Assembly (NCBI RefSeq): GCF_005222225.1
Contig: NZ_CP036536.1
Coordinates: forward strand, 1,140,001-1,204,000
DNA length: 64,000 nt
Direction of reading: 5' to 3'
Origin: Salinimonas lutimaris
Lineage (GTDB): Bacteria; Pseudomonadota; Gammaproteobacteria; Enterobacterales; Alteromonadaceae
Shown here: piece after piece, positions 16,662 through 27,475 of the stretch
How the letters are laid out: each line of letters opens with the position of its first letter
Position numbering within the stretch: position 1 is the stretch's first letter
Position numbers and translations under genes: made by a program
Notes under the pieces: model-generated
The model's input: the letters and a program-made list of their open reading frames with translations, nothing else
Databases searched by the model: none
What the model was told of the DNA's origin: nothing

Positions 16662-17951
16662 ATGGATAAACGTGCTTTTTTAAAAATATCAGCAGCCGGT
16701 GCTGGCGCACTGGCTGCTGGCCGCGCTCTGGCCGCCCAGTCAAACGACAAAAAACCTTTCTATACTGATTCCAAATTAGCCGATATTACTGGTTCGGTAT
16801 CGGCTATTTCGCCACAGGAACGCAAACAACGTATTGCCAAAGCACAGCAGCTGATGCAGCTGTACAACATGGCCGCGATTATCCTGGAGCCGGGCGCTGC
16901 TATGGATTACTTCACCGGCATTCAGTGGTGGCGCAGCGAACGTCTGACCTGTGTGGTGATTCCTAAAGAAGGCGAGATTGCCATTGTAACGCCATTTTTT
17001 GAAGCGCCCAGTGTTCGCGAAACCCTGACGGTGGGTGAGGACATTCGGGTCTGGCAGGAACATGAAAGTCCGTTCGCGCAGGTTCAGCAGATTTTACGGG
17101 ACCGCAAACTGACCAAAGGCAAGCTCGGCTTTGAGCAGAGTGTTCGTTATTTTGTGGTTAACGGGCTGATGCCTTTGTTGCCGGATATGCACAATGTGTC
17201 TGCCGAGCCGGTGACGCTGGGCTGTCGCATGATTAAATCAGCCCACGAAATTGCCCTGATACACAAAGCCAATGACGTGACCTTAAGGGCATACGGGCAT
17301 GTATATGAACGTCTTGAAGCGGGTATGAGTCAGGCTGATGTCAAAGCCCTGATGCATAACGCACAGCAGGCGCTTGGGGGCGACGGAATATGGACCATGG
17401 CGTTATTTGATAAAGCCAGCGCCTATCCCCACGGCACCCGGCAGGAGCAGGTATTAAAAGAAGGTTCCGTAGTTCTGATGGACTGCGGATGTGCGGTGCA
17501 TGGTTATCAGTCGGATATCAGCCGGACTTTTTTATTTGGGGAGCCAGGTAAAAAACAGCGCAAAGTCTGGCAGCAGGTGCGTCAGGGCCAGCAAGTTGCA
17601 TTTGAGCATGCTCGCCTGAACCAGACGGCAGGGAGTGTGGATGATGCGGTCCGCAAGCTTTATCAGTCCTTTGGTTACGGACCGGATTACGCGCTGCCGG
17701 GGTTGTCTCACCGCACCGGCCATGGCATTGGTATGGAAGGGCACGAAAAGGTGAATTTTGTGCGCGGTGAAGACACCAGGCTGCAAGCCGGCATGTGCTT
17801 TTCCAACGAGCCGGGTATTTATCTGCCCGGCGAGTTTGGAGTGCGACTGGAAGACTGTATGTACATGACAGACGACGGCCCGGCATGGTTCACCGAACCA
17901 CCGGAGAGCATTGATGCCCCGCTGGGGAAACTGGCTGAGTTAAAGGTGTAG
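16662..17951 (+). CDS. M24 family metallopeptidase with Tat-like signal
   Basis: About 429 residues from the ATG at 16662, with AGGA nine bases upstream; two GTG codons just before it are alternatives. The N-terminus (DKRAFLKISAAGAGALAAG) looks like a twin-arginine signal in which the first Arg is Lys. The Xaa-Pro dipeptidase-like domain keeps all metal ligands: LMDCGCAVHGYQSDISRTF, HRTGHGIGMEGHE, SNEPGIYLPGEFGVRLED. It is probably a periplasmic or exported proline dipeptidase. It follows ubiI after 70 bp and is not part of the E. coli gene order. Confidence 0.85.
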   Translation: MDKRAFLKISAAGAGALAAGRALAAQSNDKKPFYTDSKLADITGSVSAISPQERKQRIAKAQQLMQLYNMAAIILEPGAAMDYFTGIQWWRSERLTCVVIPKEGEIAIVTPFFEAPSVRETLTVGEDIRVWQEHESPFAQVQQILRDRKLTKGKLGFEQSVRYFVVNGLMPLLPDMHNVSAEPVTLGCRMIKSAHEIALIHKANDVTLRAYGHVYERLEAGMSQADVKALMHNAQQALGGDGIWTMALFDKASAYPHGTRQEQVLKEGSVVLMDCGCAVHGYQSDISRTFLFGEPGKKQRKVWQQVRQGQQVAFEHARLNQTAGSVDDAVRKLYQSFGYGPDYALPGLSHRTGHGIGMEGHEKVNFVRGEDTRLQAGMCFSNEPGIYLPGEFGVRLEDCMYMTDDGPAWFTEPPESIDAPLGKLAELKV

Positions 17952-17985
17952 CGACTTCACTCTTTCGTTCTGAATCGCGCAGCAA

Positions 17986-18400
17986 CAACCCCGTCGTCCC
18001 TGAAGCCCGCAGGGCTATCAGGGATCTCCCTGGAACCTGACTACACTAACTCAATGCTACTTATTTCTCCCGTCGTCCCTGAAGCCCGAAGGGCTATCAG
18101 GGATCTCCTTGGAACATGACTACGTTTATTTAAATGTTGTTTTGAAACAGCCAGCCTGTTGAGGAGATCCCCGTTTTCACGGGGATGACGGAAGTGTGGA
18201 ATTCCCTGATGTTTCGGGGAAGACAGAATATGTGTTCCTGAATCGCGCCGCAACAATCCGTCGTCCCTGAAGCCCGCAGGGCTATCAGGGATCTCCTTGG
18301 AATCTGACTACGCTTGTTCAACGGTTGTTTTGAATCAGTTAGGCGGTTCACGAAACCCCTGCTTTCGCAGGGGCGATGGAAGTGTGGAATTTCCTGATGT
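17986..18400. repeat. Dispersed palindromic repeats, same family as the array at 3.1-4.35 kb
   Basis: Between an M24 peptidase gene and the end of the LysR gene lie at least three copies of the AGCCCGCAGGGCT-type module (17986-18030, 18070-18115, 18258-18300). One TCCCCGTTTTCACGGGGA module lies near 18166-18190 and one CCCCTGCTTTCGCAGGGG module near 18355-18375. Linkers such as TTGTTTTGAATCAG and GGAACCTGACTAC are shared with the first array. Here copies are irregular rather than tandem. No gene is present; open frames on the minus strand are repeat artefacts. Confidence 0.85.
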
Positions 18401-18461
18401 CTTGGAGACGGAATGTGTGGGCCGCCCCTGCCCCTGACTGCTGTAAACAAACCCAACATCT

Positions 18462-19334
18462 TCACCCGCCCCGCACCAGACGGGTTTTAATAAACTCCGC
18501 CAGTGTTTTGCTGATGACCGGGTGCTGGGAATCCTGATTAAACAGGCAAATATTTACCTTACCCAAATAGGGCAGGCTGGGGTGTTTAATAACCTGCAAA
18601 TTCACCGGCATGCTCGAGCGGGCCAGGGCTGTTACGCCAAGACCCTGTTCAATCGCGGCGGCCAGGCCGGATAAATCCGCATTGGTATAGGTAATTTTCC
18701 AGGCTTTAGTCTGTTGTTTCAGTTGTTCAATAACCCGGCTGCGATACATGCACCCATCCGGTGCCAGTACCAGTGAAATCGTGTCACCGGCCAGCGGGCG
18801 ATTTCGGTCGCCTACCCAAACCATTTCATCCTGCAAGACTATCTCTGCACTAACCGGTGGCTGCGCGTCGGCGGAGTCAGCCGGATTAGCCAGAGCCAGG
18901 ATCAAGTCGAATTTGTCCCTTTGAGCCGGATGCAGTAAATCCCGGCTGAGCGCTGATGTGACCTCTAAAGACACATCCGGGTAACGCTTGGAAAATTCAC
19001 CAATCAGCCCCGGTAACAGGGTAGAGGCAAACTCATTAGGAATACCCAGGCGCAGTCGGCCGGATAACGGCGCTGGCGTCAGTGCCCTGAATATACTGTC
19101 ATTTAAATCCAGCATCTCCCGGGCTTTCACATACAGCCAGTTACCATCAGCACTGGGCACATGACGCTGGCCAACTTTAGTAAACAGTTTGCGATCCAGC
19201 TGCTCTTCGAGCTTCTTGATTTGCAGGCTGATTGCCGGCTGTGAGCGACCCAGCCATTCACCGGCTTTGGCGTATCCTCCTTGTTCAATCACGCTGACAA
19301 AGGTACGCAGGTTATCCATCGACAATTGTTTCAT
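18462..19334 (-). CDS. LysR family transcriptional regulator
   Basis: 290 residues. N-terminal winged helix-turn-helix (MDNLRTFVSVIEQGGYAKAG, then SQPAISLQIKKLEEQLDRKLF), with a periplasmic-binding-like effector domain from about residue 90. Translation may begin at the internal ATG at 19319 (MDNLRTF). It is divergent from gcvT, with about 136 bp between the two start codons, so it could control the glycine cleavage genes as GcvA does in E. coli. That is inference from position; the effector is unknown. Confidence 0.88.
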   Translation of the reverse strand: MKQLSMDNLRTFVSVIEQGGYAKAGEWLGRSQPAISLQIKKLEEQLDRKLFTKVGQRHVPSADGNWLYVKAREMLDLNDSIFRALTPAPLSGRLRLGIPNEFASTLLPGLIGEFSKRYPDVSLEVTSALSRDLLHPAQRDKFDLILALANPADSADAQPPVSAEIVLQDEMVWVGDRNRPLAGDTISLVLAPDGCMYRSRVIEQLKQQTKAWKITYTNADLSGLAAAIEQGLGVTALARSSMPVNLQVIKHPSLPYLGKVNICLFNQDSQHPVISKTLAEFIKTRLVRGG

Positions 19335-19470
19335 ATAGATTTGAATTACTGATGAAATGAGTTCTGTTTATTATAATCTCAAATGTAATGATAAGAAATT
19401 CCAATTTGTTGCCGCTTTGCCTGCGCCATATACTCAGTGTCACATTCAATCTAATACAGGTTTTGTCACC

Positions 19471-20550
19471 ATGACAGCAACCACCGCCCTACACGCTAAG
19501 CACCTGGAAGCCGGTGCCAAAATGGTCGATTTTTTTGGCTGGGATATGCCAATCAGCTATGGTTCACAAATTGAAGAGCATCACGCTGTACGTCAGGATG
19601 CCGGCATGTTTGATGTGTCGCACATGACTATTGTGGATGCGACCGGCAGCCAGGCAAAAGACTATTTACGCTTTCTGCTGGCCAATGATGTGGCCAAGCT
19701 GAAAGACAAGGGCAAAGCGCTTTACAGCGGTATGCTGAATGAAGAAGGCGGGGTGGTTGATGATCTGATTGTGTATCACTTTGACGAAACCAACTACCGT
19801 CTGGTGGTTAACTCGGCCACTCGTGAAAAAGATATGAACTGGCTGCTGGCCAAAGCCGATGGCTTTGACGTGACAATTACTGAGCGTCCCGAATTTGCCA
19901 TGATTGCTGTGCAGGGTCCGCAGGCAAAAGAAAAAGCCGCCACCTTATTCAGTGCTGCGCAAAAAGAAGCGGTAGAAGGCATGAAGCCGTTTTTCGGCGT
20001 TCAGGCAGAAGATCTGTTTATTGCGACTACCGGCTATACCGGCGAAGCAGGCTACGAGATTATGGTACCGGCAGAGCGGGCCGGGCAGTTCTGGCAGGAC
20101 TTGCTGGATGCTGGTGTGAAGCCGTGTGGTCTGGGCGCACGGGACACTCTGCGTCTTGAAGCAGGTATGAACCTGTATGGTCAGGATATGGACGAAACTG
20201 TATCTCCACTGGCAGCTAACATGAGCTGGACCATTACCTGGGAACCGGCAGAGCGTGATTTTGTCGGGCGTTCAGCACTGGAAACACTCAAAGAGCAGGG
20301 CACCGACAAGTTAGTGGGCCTGGTCATGAAAGAAAAAGGCGTGCTGCGTGCAGGTCAGAAAATTCGTACAGAAAACGGCGAAGGCATTATTACTTCGGGC
20401 ACATTTTCACCTACATTAGGCCACGCGATAGCGATGGCGCGAGTACCGGCCAAAACCGAGGGTCAGGTAGAGGTGGAAATGCGTAAAAAGTGGGTTACAG
20501 TAGATGTGGTTAAGCCCAGCTTTGTTCGCAATGGTAAAAGTGTCTTATAA
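19471..20550 (+). CDS. gcvT: Aminomethyltransferase (glycine cleavage T protein)
   Basis: 359 residues from the ATG at 19471. The open frame reaches 19357, but only the part from [20 protein letters not shown] matches the family. T protein transfers the aminomethyl carbon from lipoyl-GcvH to tetrahydrofolate, releasing ammonia. Visible family blocks: [41 protein letters not shown] and [23 protein letters not shown]. gcvH follows after 27 bp. No glycine riboswitch pattern was seen in the leader. Confidence 0.95.
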   Translation: MTATTALHAKHLEAGAKMVDFFGWDMPISYGSQIEEHHAVRQDAGMFDVSHMTIVDATGSQAKDYLRFLLANDVAKLKDKGKALYSGMLNEEGGVVDDLIVYHFDETNYRLVVNSATREKDMNWLLAKADGFDVTITERPEFAMIAVQGPQAKEKAATLFSAAQKEAVEGMKPFFGVQAEDLFIATTGYTGEAGYEIMVPAERAGQFWQDLLDAGVKPCGLGARDTLRLEAGMNLYGQDMDETVSPLAANMSWTITWEPAERDFVGRSALETLKEQGTDKLVGLVMKEKGVLRAGQKIRTENGEGIITSGTFSPTLGHAIAMARVPAKTEGQVEVEMRKKWVTVDVVKPSFVRNGKSVL

Positions 20551-20577
20551 CTTTAATTTACAACGTCAGGAAAAATT

Positions 20578-20967
20578 ATGAGCAACATCCCAACTGATTT
20601 ACGCTACGCCGCCACGCACGAATGGGTTCGCCCTGAAGGTGACGGTGTTTTTACGGTAGGTATTTCTGAGCACGCGCAGGAACTGCTGGGTGACATGGTC
20701 TTTGTTGACCTGCCCGATGTAGGCGACCAGGTCAGCACCGGTGATGATGTCGCGGTGGCTGAATCGGTAAAAGCCGCTTCTGATGTCTATACACCGCTGA
20801 CCGGTGAAATTATTGCTGTTAATGAAACACTGGAAGAGTCGCCAGAGCTGGTTAACTCAGATTCTTACGGTGATGGCTGGTTATTCAAAATTAAAGCCGA
20901 TGATCCTTCAGAAGTAGAAAACCTGCTTGATGCTGAAGGCTACGAAGCGTCTATCGACGAAGAATAA
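20578..20967 (+). CDS. gcvH: Glycine cleavage H protein (lipoyl carrier)
   Basis: 129 residues, normal length. It shuttles the aminomethyl group between P and T proteins on a lipoylated lysine. The lipoyl site is Lys65 in [14 protein letters not shown]. Other family blocks: [19 protein letters not shown] at the N-terminus and [18 protein letters not shown] near the C-terminus. A good ribosome binding site (AGGAAAAATT) precedes the ATG. A terminator-like hairpin separates it from gcvP. Confidence 0.97.
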   Translation: MSNIPTDLRYAATHEWVRPEGDGVFTVGISEHAQELLGDMVFVDLPDVGDQVSTGDDVAVAESVKAASDVYTPLTGEIIAVNETLEESPELVNSDSYGDGWLFKIKADDPSEVENLLDAEGYEASIDEE

Positions 20968-21008
20968 GCGCAGAACAGGTCACTGTTGCCGGGCTTATTT
21001 ATTGACGA

Positions 21009-21034
21009 AAAAGGGGCGGTTATCTGCCCCTTTT
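21009..21034 (+). terminator. Terminator-like hairpin between gcvH and gcvP
   Basis: Stem AAAAGGGGC (21009-21017) with GCCCCTTTT (21026-21034), ending in four T residues. It lies in the 102-bp gap before gcvP, so it may attenuate read-through into gcvP. Confidence 0.65.
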
Positions 21035-21069
21035 ATGTTTCACCTACCATTGCAAGTGCTTAATTCGTT

Positions 21070-23967
21070 ATGTCAGATACCTCTATTACGCTGGCTCAGC
21101 TAGAGCAGAAAAATGCCTTTGTACGCCGTCATATCGGCCCGGGCGAAGACGAAATTGCGGCTATGTTATCTACCGTGGGCGCAGAGTCGTTAGAAGATTT
21201 AACCAACCAGACCGTGCCGGCCGGCATCATGCTGGACAAACCTATTGAAACGGGCGAAGGCGCCACCGAAGTAGAAGCGCTGGCAGCGTTGAAAGCAGTG
21301 GCAGCAAAAAACAAAATCAACCGCTCCTTTATCGGTATGGGTTACTACGACACCCACGTACCCAATGTTATTTTACGTAACGTGCTGGAAAATCCGGGCT
21401 GGTATACCGCTTATACTCCGTATCAGCCGGAAATTGCTCAGGGGCGTCTTGAAGCTATTCTGAACTTTCAGCAGGTGACCATCGACTTAACCGGTCTTGA
21501 GCTGGCCTCTGCCTCGTTGCTGGATGAAGGCACCGCCGCGGCAGAAGCCATGGCACTGGCCAAGCGCGTGTCTAAAAACAAAAAAGCCAACCTGTTTTTT
21601 ATTGCCGATGATGTCCATCCGCAAACAAAAGATGTGGTAGAAACCCGTGCCGAAATGTTCGGCTTTGGCATTGTTACCGGCCCGGCCAGCGAAGCAGCTG
21701 ACCACGATGTATTCGGGGCATTGTTGCAATATCCTTCTACCACCGGTGAAGTTACCGATATCAGCGACATTATTGCTGCTGTTCAGGCCAAAAAAGGCAT
21801 TGTAGCGGTAGCTGCTGACCTGATGAGCCTGGTAATGCTGAAATCGCCGGGTGAACTGGGCGCAGATGTGGCTTTAGGCTCGGCCCAGCGCTTTGGTGTG
21901 CCCATGGGCTATGGCGGCCCGCATGCTGCATTCTTTGCCACCCGCGACAGCTACAAGCGGTCACTGCCCGGGCGTATTATCGGGGTTAGTAAAGATACCC
22001 GTGGCCGTCCGGCACTGCGCATGGCACTGCAAACCCGTGAGCAGCACATTCGCCGGGAAAAAGCCAATTCCAATATCTGTACCGCGCAGGTGCTGCTGGC
22101 GAATATGGCCAGCTTTTATGCGGTGTATCACGGGCCAAAAGGCCTGAAAACCATAGCGCAGCGTATTCACCGTCTGGCCGATATTCTGGCTACCGGCCTG
22201 CAGCAAAAAGGTGTGGCGCTCAAGCACAGCACCTGGTTTGACACCCTGACCGTGATGACCGGCGACAAAACAGCCGTGCTTGAACGGGCCTATGCCAAAG
22301 GGCTTAACCTGCGTGCAGACCTTGACGGCGCAGTGGGTGTGGCGCTGGATGAAACAACCAGTCGCGCAGACATCGACGCGCTGTTTGATGTGCTGATTGG
22401 TGAAGGTCATGGCCTTAGCGTAGAAGCGCTGGATGCCGAGGTGACCACCCAGGGCAGCCAGTCTATTCCGGCCGAGCTGGTACGTACCAGTGATATTCTG
22501 ACCAATGATGTGTTTAACCAGTATCACTCTGAAACCGAGATGCTGCGTTATATCAAATCACTGGAAAATAAAGACCTGGCGCTGAATCACTCGATGATTT
22601 CGCTGGGTTCCTGCACCATGAAGCTGAATGCTACTGCCGAAATGATTCCGGTCACCTGGCCTGAGTTTGGCCAGCTGCACCCGTTTGCCCCTCTGGATCA
22701 GGCTGGTGGTTATCATGAAATGATTAACGAGCTGGCCGAGTGGCTAATTAGCATTACCGGCTACGATGCGATGTCTATGCAACCTAACTCAGGCGCGCAG
22801 GGTGAGTACGCCGGTCTGCTGGCTATTCAGCGTTATCACGAAAGCCGTGGTGAAGGACACCGCAATGTGTGTCTGATCCCAAGCTCGGCACACGGTACCA
22901 ATCCGGCTTCAGCGCAAATGGTCAGCCTGAAAGTGGTGGTGGTTAACTGCGACAAAAACGGTAATATCGACCTGGCCGATCTGAAAGCCAAAGCCGGGGA
23001 AGTGGGTGATAACCTGTCCTGTGCCATGATTACCTACCCGTCTACCCACGGTGTGTACGAAGAAACCATTCGTGAGATTTGTGACGTGGTTCACCAGTAC
23101 GGTGGCCAGGTGTATATGGACGGCGCCAACATGAACGCGCAGGTAGGCATTACAGCACCAGGCTTTATCGGGTCAGACGTGTCGCACTTAAACCTGCACA
23201 AGACTTTCTGTATTCCACACGGTGGTGGTGGCCCGGGCATGGGACCGATTGGTGTGAAGTCGCACCTTGCGCCATTTTTGCCTAACCACAGTGTGGTGAA
23301 TATTGACACCGCCGGTAAAGACTGCGGTGCGGTCTCTGCTGCGCCATGGGGAAGTGCCTCCATTCTGCCTATCAGTTATATGTACGTGAAGATGATGGGC
23401 TCAGAAGGTCTGCGCAAGGCTACCCAGGTGGCGATTTTGAATGCCAACTATGTAGCGAAGCAGCTGGAAGGGCACTTTGAGGTATTGTACAAAGGCCGTA
23501 ATGGCAAAGTGGCTCACGAATGTATTATTGATTTGCGTCCGTTAAAAGACGCCAGTGGTGTTAGTGAAATGGATATTGCTAAGCGTCTGAATGACTACGG
23601 CTTCCACGCGCCTACCATGAGCTTTCCGGTAGCCGGTACACTGATGGTAGAACCCACAGAGTCTGAAGCCAAGTTTGAGCTGGACCGGTTTATTGAAGCC
23701 ATGATTAGCATTCGTAATGAAATTGCCAAAGTGGAAAGCGGCGAGTGGGATGCCACCGACAACCCGCTACATAATGCTCCCCATACCCTGGCAGACATCT
23801 GCGACAGCGACTGGAACCGCAGCTACGACCGACACCTGGCCGCCTACCCGGTCGCCAGTGTGGCCCGTAACAAGTTCTGGCCCAGCGTAAACCGTATCGA
23901 CGATGTATACGGCGACCGCAACCTGCAATGCTCCTGCGCCCCGATTGAGGCGTACAGGGAAGAGTAG
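21070..23967 (+). CDS. gcvP: Glycine dehydrogenase (decarboxylating), P protein
   Basis: 965 residues, the fused single-chain form typical of gammaproteobacteria. It decarboxylates glycine with PLP and passes the aminomethyl group to Gcv[18 protein letters not shown] opens the protein. The N-terminal half carries [19 protein letters not shown]; the C-terminal half carries the PLP lysine (about Lys711, in [20 protein letters not shown]). The C-terminus has the [20 protein letters not shown] block. It sits 102 bp after gcvH, and a clear terminator follows. Confidence 0.97.
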   Translation: MSDTSITLAQLEQKNAFVRRHIGPGEDEIAAMLSTVGAESLEDLTNQTVPAGIMLDKPIETGEGATEVEALAALKAVAAKNKINRSFIGMGYYDTHVPNVILRNVLENPGWYTAYTPYQPEIAQGRLEAILNFQQVTIDLTGLELASASLLDEGTAAAEAMALAKRVSKNKKANLFFIADDVHPQTKDVVETRAEMFGFGIVTGPASEAADHDVFGALLQYPSTTGEVTDISDIIAAVQAKKGIVAVAADLMSLVMLKSPGELGADVALGSAQRFGVPMGYGGPHAAFFATRDSYKRSLPGRIIGVSKDTRGRPALRMALQTREQHIRREKANSNICTAQVLLANMASFYAVYHGPKGLKTIAQRIHRLADILATGLQQKGVALKHSTWFDTLTVMTGDKTAVLERAYAKGLNLRADLDGAVGVALDETTSRADIDALFDVLIGEGHGLSVEALDAEVTTQGSQSIPAELVRTSDILTNDVFNQYHSETEMLRYIKSLENKDLALNHSMISLGSCTMKLNATAEMIPVTWPEFGQLHPFAPLDQAGGYHEMINELAEWLISITGYDAMSMQPNSGAQGEYAGLLAIQRYHESRGEGHRNVCLIPSSAHGTNPASAQMVSLKVVVVNCDKNGNIDLADLKAKAGEVGDNLSCAMITYPSTHGVYEETIREICDVVHQYGGQVYMDGANMNAQVGITAPGFIGSDVSHLNLHKTFCIPHGGGGPGMGPIGVKSHLAPFLPNHSVVNIDTAGKDCGAVSAAPWGSASILPISYMYVKMMGSEGLRKATQVAILNANYVAKQLEGHFEVLYKGRNGKVAHECIIDLRPLKDASGVSEMDIAKRLNDYGFHAPTMSFPVAGTLMVEPTESEAKFELDRFIEAMISIRNEIAKVESGEWDATDNPLHNAPHTLADICDSDWNRSYDRHLAAYPVASVARNKFWPSVNRIDDVYGDRNLQCSCAPIEAYREE

Positions 23968-24012
23968 GGGCTGGTTACCACACTGTGTAGTTAAAGTGGC
24001 AATCCCATTTTC

Positions 24013-24045
24013 AAAAAGGCGAACCGTACAGGCTTCGCCTTTTTT
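24013..24045 (+). terminator. Intrinsic terminator after gcvP
   Basis: Stem AAAAAGGCGAA with TTCGCCTTTTT and a T run, 46 bases past the gcvP stop. The remaining stretch to 24272 holds no supported gene. Confidence 0.85.
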
Positions 24046-24272
24046 ATTTGAGCCAGCTGAGGGGGTTATTCAGTTATCTGAGTTTATATGAGTCGTGCAG
24101 TCAGCCGGGAGTTTTTATTTCTGATACCCGACCAGGTCTTTTCAAAACTATTTTGCATTTATCCGCGTAACTATCGACACATATCAACTACTTACTGGCC
24201 AGATAATAAACAGTTGTTTCTTTGTCGCTGTTGTGAATCTGTGAACGCCAGTTTCAATTACAAGGAAAGAAT

Positions 24273-25781
24273 ATGACGGATGAGCAGCGCCCCACACCCA
24301 GTCTGCTACTTGCATTAACGCCGGTGGTTCTGACTCTTATAGTACTGGGCACGCAGATCTTTTACTTTGGCGTATTTGAACCCCATATTCCCCTTGCTAT
24401 CGGAGTCGCGCTGGCCAGTATGGTAGGTATTTACCTCGGCCTTTCATGGGAAGACATTCGTGCAGGTATTTTCAAAGTCATTCACGTAGCGTTACCTGCA
24501 GTTAGCGTGCTTATTGTTGTAGGGATGATTATCGGTATCTGGATTGCCAGCGGAACCGTGCCGACCATTATTTACTATGGATTAAAGATCCTGTCTCCTG
24601 AGCTGTTCCTGCCTGCTGCCATGGTGATATGTGCAGTGGTTGCCGTATCTCTGGGAACCAGTTGGGGAAGTGTGGGAACGGTGGGCCTGGCACTTATGGG
24701 TATTGGTGGAGGGTTTGATATTCCTATGTACTGGACCGCCGGGGCAGTAGTCTCTGGCGCGTTTTTTGGTGACAAGGTTTCGCCTCTATCTGATACCACC
24801 AATCTGGCCCCGGCGGTTACCGGCACCGATGTGTTTTCTCATATTAAAAATATGATGGCTACCACCATCCCGGCTATGGTACTGGCTTTTCTGATTTATC
24901 TTGGCGTTGGCTATCTGGTGATTGATACACAAAGCGTATCTTTTGAAAAAATAGAGCGCATCACCTCCACGCTGCAAGACAACTTTTATATTTCTTTGTG
25001 GGCATTATTACCGGCGCTTGTGGTGATGGGGCTGGCTCTTAAAAAATTACCGCCGCTGCCGTCGCTATTTGTAGGCGTGCTGGTGGGGGGGGCATTCGCT
25101 ATGTTCGCTCAGGGACAAAGCCTACAGGCGGTTTTTGACTATGCCAATAACGGCTACGCTATTGAAACCAATATAAGCGAAATAGACAGCCTGCTTAATC
25201 GGGGTGGTATTCAGTCCATGATGTGGACCATATCATTGGTACTTATTGCACTTGCTTTTGGTGGTGCACTGGAAACCACCGGCTGCCTGAAAAGCATAAT
25301 CAATTCGATTAAAAGCAAAGCAACGACATTTGCCAGTACCCAGGCTGCCGCGGTTGGAACTGCATTTTCTACCAATCTGGTGGCAGGCGACCCTTATTTG
25401 TCAGTCGCTTTACCAGGACGGATGTTTTCTCCGGTTTACCGAGGTATGGGATATTCCACGCTGAATCTGTCCCGGGGCGTTGAAGAAGGAGGTACCCTGA
25501 TGTCTCCCCTGATCCCCTGGAACGCAGGCGGGGCCTTTGTTATATCAGCGCTGGGCCTGGGGATTTCTGGCGACAATATGGAGAACCTGTTGTATATACC
25601 CTTAGCCTTTGCATGCTGGACAGCGCCTCTGATAGGTATATTTTATGCCTATGTTGGCTGGTTTTCACCCAAGGCAACAGAAGAAGAACGCGACCAGTGG
25701 GAGTCATCAAATGCTGATATTGCAACATTTAATGATAACGGTGAGCCGGTAGAAGAACAGGTTAAAAAAATGGATACCTGA
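24273..25781 (+). CDS. nhaC: Na+/H+ antiporter, NhaC family
   Basis: 502 residues with about 11-12 hydrophobic segments. The NhaC family exchanges sodium for protons across the inner membrane. Recognisable blocks: VSLGTSWGSVGTVGLALMGI, FFGDKVSPLSDTTNLAPAV (a strongly conserved NhaC motif) and EEGGTLMSPLIPWNAGGAF. The C-terminal tail is soluble and acidic. AAGGA lies about 6-7 bases before the ATG at 24273. A marine organism would use it for sodium and pH homeostasis. It is monocistronic between two terminators. Confidence 0.92.
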   Translation: MTDEQRPTPSLLLALTPVVLTLIVLGTQIFYFGVFEPHIPLAIGVALASMVGIYLGLSWEDIRAGIFKVIHVALPAVSVLIVVGMIIGIWIASGTVPTIIYYGLKILSPELFLPAAMVICAVVAVSLGTSWGSVGTVGLALMGIGGGFDIPMYWTAGAVVSGAFFGDKVSPLSDTTNLAPAVTGTDVFSHIKNMMATTIPAMVLAFLIYLGVGYLVIDTQSVSFEKIERITSTLQDNFYISLWALLPALVVMGLALKKLPPLPSLFVGVLVGGAFAMFAQGQSLQAVFDYANNGYAIETNISEIDSLLNRGGIQSMMWTISLVLIALAFGGALETTGCLKSIINSIKSKATTFASTQAAAVGTAFSTNLVAGDPYLSVALPGRMFSPVYRGMGYSTLNLSRGVEEGGTLMSPLIPWNAGGAFVISALGLGISGDNMENLLYIPLAFACWTAPLIGIFYAYVGWFSPKATEEERDQWESSNADIATFNDNGEPVEEQVKKMDT

Positions 25782-25867
25782 AGCCGGAATTTCGACAACC
25801 AGTGGTTGGCAGCACAGAAGCGATGATAGGCTCTCAGCCAGGGCTGTTTGATTAGACCGCAAGACAC

Positions 25868-25898
25868 AGAGCAGGCAAATATGTCTGCTCTTTTTTTA
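25868..25898 (+). terminator. Intrinsic terminator after nhaC
   Basis: Stem AGAGCAG with CTGCTCT, 10-base loop, followed by seven or more T residues, about 90 bases after the nhaC stop. Confidence 0.8.
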
Positions 25899-26293
25899 TG
25901 GCGCGGCTGAGATTGATTTTTATATCTGTCATCACGGGCTATCACACTACACTTTGTTTCCTGCCTGCTTTATGAAAACAGAGAAAAGCAACAACGCCTG
26001 GCGCTTTTGTACCAACACATCGGTAAAGCTAACCGTAGTTGAGTTAACGTCAATTAGTATTTATCTAGTTGAATAAACAGTGGTTTAGGTTTTTGATTTT
26101 ATTTTTCTACAAATTGCGTATAGTGAAGTGATGGCGCTATAGCACTGTAATGCTGATTTTGCATATTCGAGTAATTAGCCAATATTACTCAAGCAGCCGC
26201 GTGAACATTTTTTTGCCGATATTGGAATCCCTCCATGCGCAGAGCTATTAATGCCAGCTTAAGACAGATAATTATGGATGCTAAGAGGATGTA
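25899..26293. other. AT-rich intergenic region, no gene seen
   Basis: About 395 bp, clearly richer in A+T than its neighbours. It presumably contains the promoter of the GAF histidine kinase. I saw no open frame with family resemblance, no RNA gene and no long inverted repeat. Confidence 0.5.
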
Positions 26294-27475
26294 ATGAGTT
26301 TTTCAATTGAAAATGATATCCGTACCATTCAGTCGATTGAAGCTGTGCCGCATATAATGCAAATACTTTCAGTGGCCACAGGGCTTCGGTTTATTTGTGT
26401 AGCTCGCGTAACAGAAAAAAAGTGGACAATGTGTGCAGTGCTTGATTTGATCAACTTCAATCTGGCTCCTGGCGATGAACTCGATATACAAACCACATTC
26501 TGCAATCAGGTAAGAAAATCGACCCAACCTATAGTCATTGAACACGCGAAAAAAGACGTTGATTATTGCACCAGCGAAATTCCTGTTATGTACGGATTTG
26601 AAAGCTATTTTTCCTATCCTATTTACGATAAGAATGGAGAATTTTTTGGCACTATCTGCGGCCTTGACCCGCTTCCTGCAGTACTTAAAACAGACAAGAT
26701 TGAAAGCCAGATCAGGTCTTTTGCAGACCTGATTTCCCGACAGATTGCAACTGAAGAGAGGCTTGCTGAAGCCCGGTCAGACTTAATCAATGAACAGGCG
26801 GCTACTAAACTTCTCGAGCAGTATATCGCCATATTAGGGCATGATCTAAGAACGCCATTATCAGCGCTTAGAATGGGTCTGGATTTTCTTACCGATCACG
26901 CCAGTGACGCTACAAGCCAGAAAGTGCTCACGCGTATGGGTAGCAGTGCAAACCGTATGTCCGGACTAATAAGTGATGTAATGGATTTTACTCATGGCCA
27001 GATGGGCAAAGGCATTCAGCTATCCGTGAAGCCTGTACCGGATTTAACCGGATTACTGGAACACACGGTATCAGAGCTCTCCGGACTGCACCCACAACGA
27101 GATATTCATACTGATATAAATATTATTGGTACGTCGATGTGTGATGCTCAACGAATTTGCCAACTACTGTCTAACCTGCTGATTAATGCAATAATACATG
27201 GCGACAAAACGCTTCCTATCAAGGTAGTGGCAGCCATGCAACAAGATACACTGGTATTAAGTGTTGCCAATGGCGGTACACCAATACATCCGGACACAAT
27301 AAATAAACTGTTTCATCCCTTCTGGCGCAAAGAAAATAATAAACACAGCGACGGGCTGGGGCTTGGTTTATTTATTGCCTCGCAAATCGCTGAAGCTCAC
27401 AATGGAGCGCTTACAGTGCGCTCTGACGAACATGAAACCGTATTTACTTTTAATGCCGTTCTGAGAACGTCTTAA
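26294..27475 (+). CDS. GAF-domain sensor histidine kinase
   Basis: 393 residues, no membrane segment. The N-terminal GAF domain (about 15-155) contains FESYFSYPIYDKNGEFFGTI and GLDPLP. The HisKA phospho-acceptor is in LGHDLRTPLSALRM (about residues 180-193). The ATPase domain has an N-box (NLLINAIIHGD), a weakened G1 motif (VANGG) and a strong G2 motif (DGLGLGLFIASQIA). It is a soluble kinase sensing an unknown internal signal. No response regulator gene is adjacent, so it is an orphan kinase here. Its base composition looks slightly AT-richer than flanking genes. Confidence 0.85.
   Translation: MSFSIENDIRTIQSIEAVPHIMQILSVATGLRFICVARVTEKKWTMCAVLDLINFNLAPGDELDIQTTFCNQVRKSTQPIVIEHAKKDVDYCTSEIPVMYGFESYFSYPIYDKNGEFFGTICGLDPLPAVLKTDKIESQIRSFADLISRQIATEERLAEARSDLINEQAATKLLEQYIAILGHDLRTPLSALRMGLDFLTDHASDATSQKVLTRMGSSANRMSGLISDVMDFTHGQMGKGIQLSVKPVPDLTGLLEHTVSELSGLHPQRDIHTDINIIGTSMCDAQRICQLLSNLLINAIIHGDKTLPIKVVAAMQQDTLVLSVANGGTPIHPDTINKLFHPFWRKENNKHSDGLGLGLFIASQIAEAHNGALTVRSDEHETVFTFNAVLRTS

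Noticed and set aside
19334..19471. Possible glycine riboswitch before gcvT
   Set aside because: The leader of about 136 bp shows none of the conserved paired aptamer pattern and is too short for a tandem glycine aptamer.
24088..24276. 62-residue frame just before nhaC
   Set aside because: Overlaps the nhaC start, has no recognisable domain and no convincing ribosome binding site.
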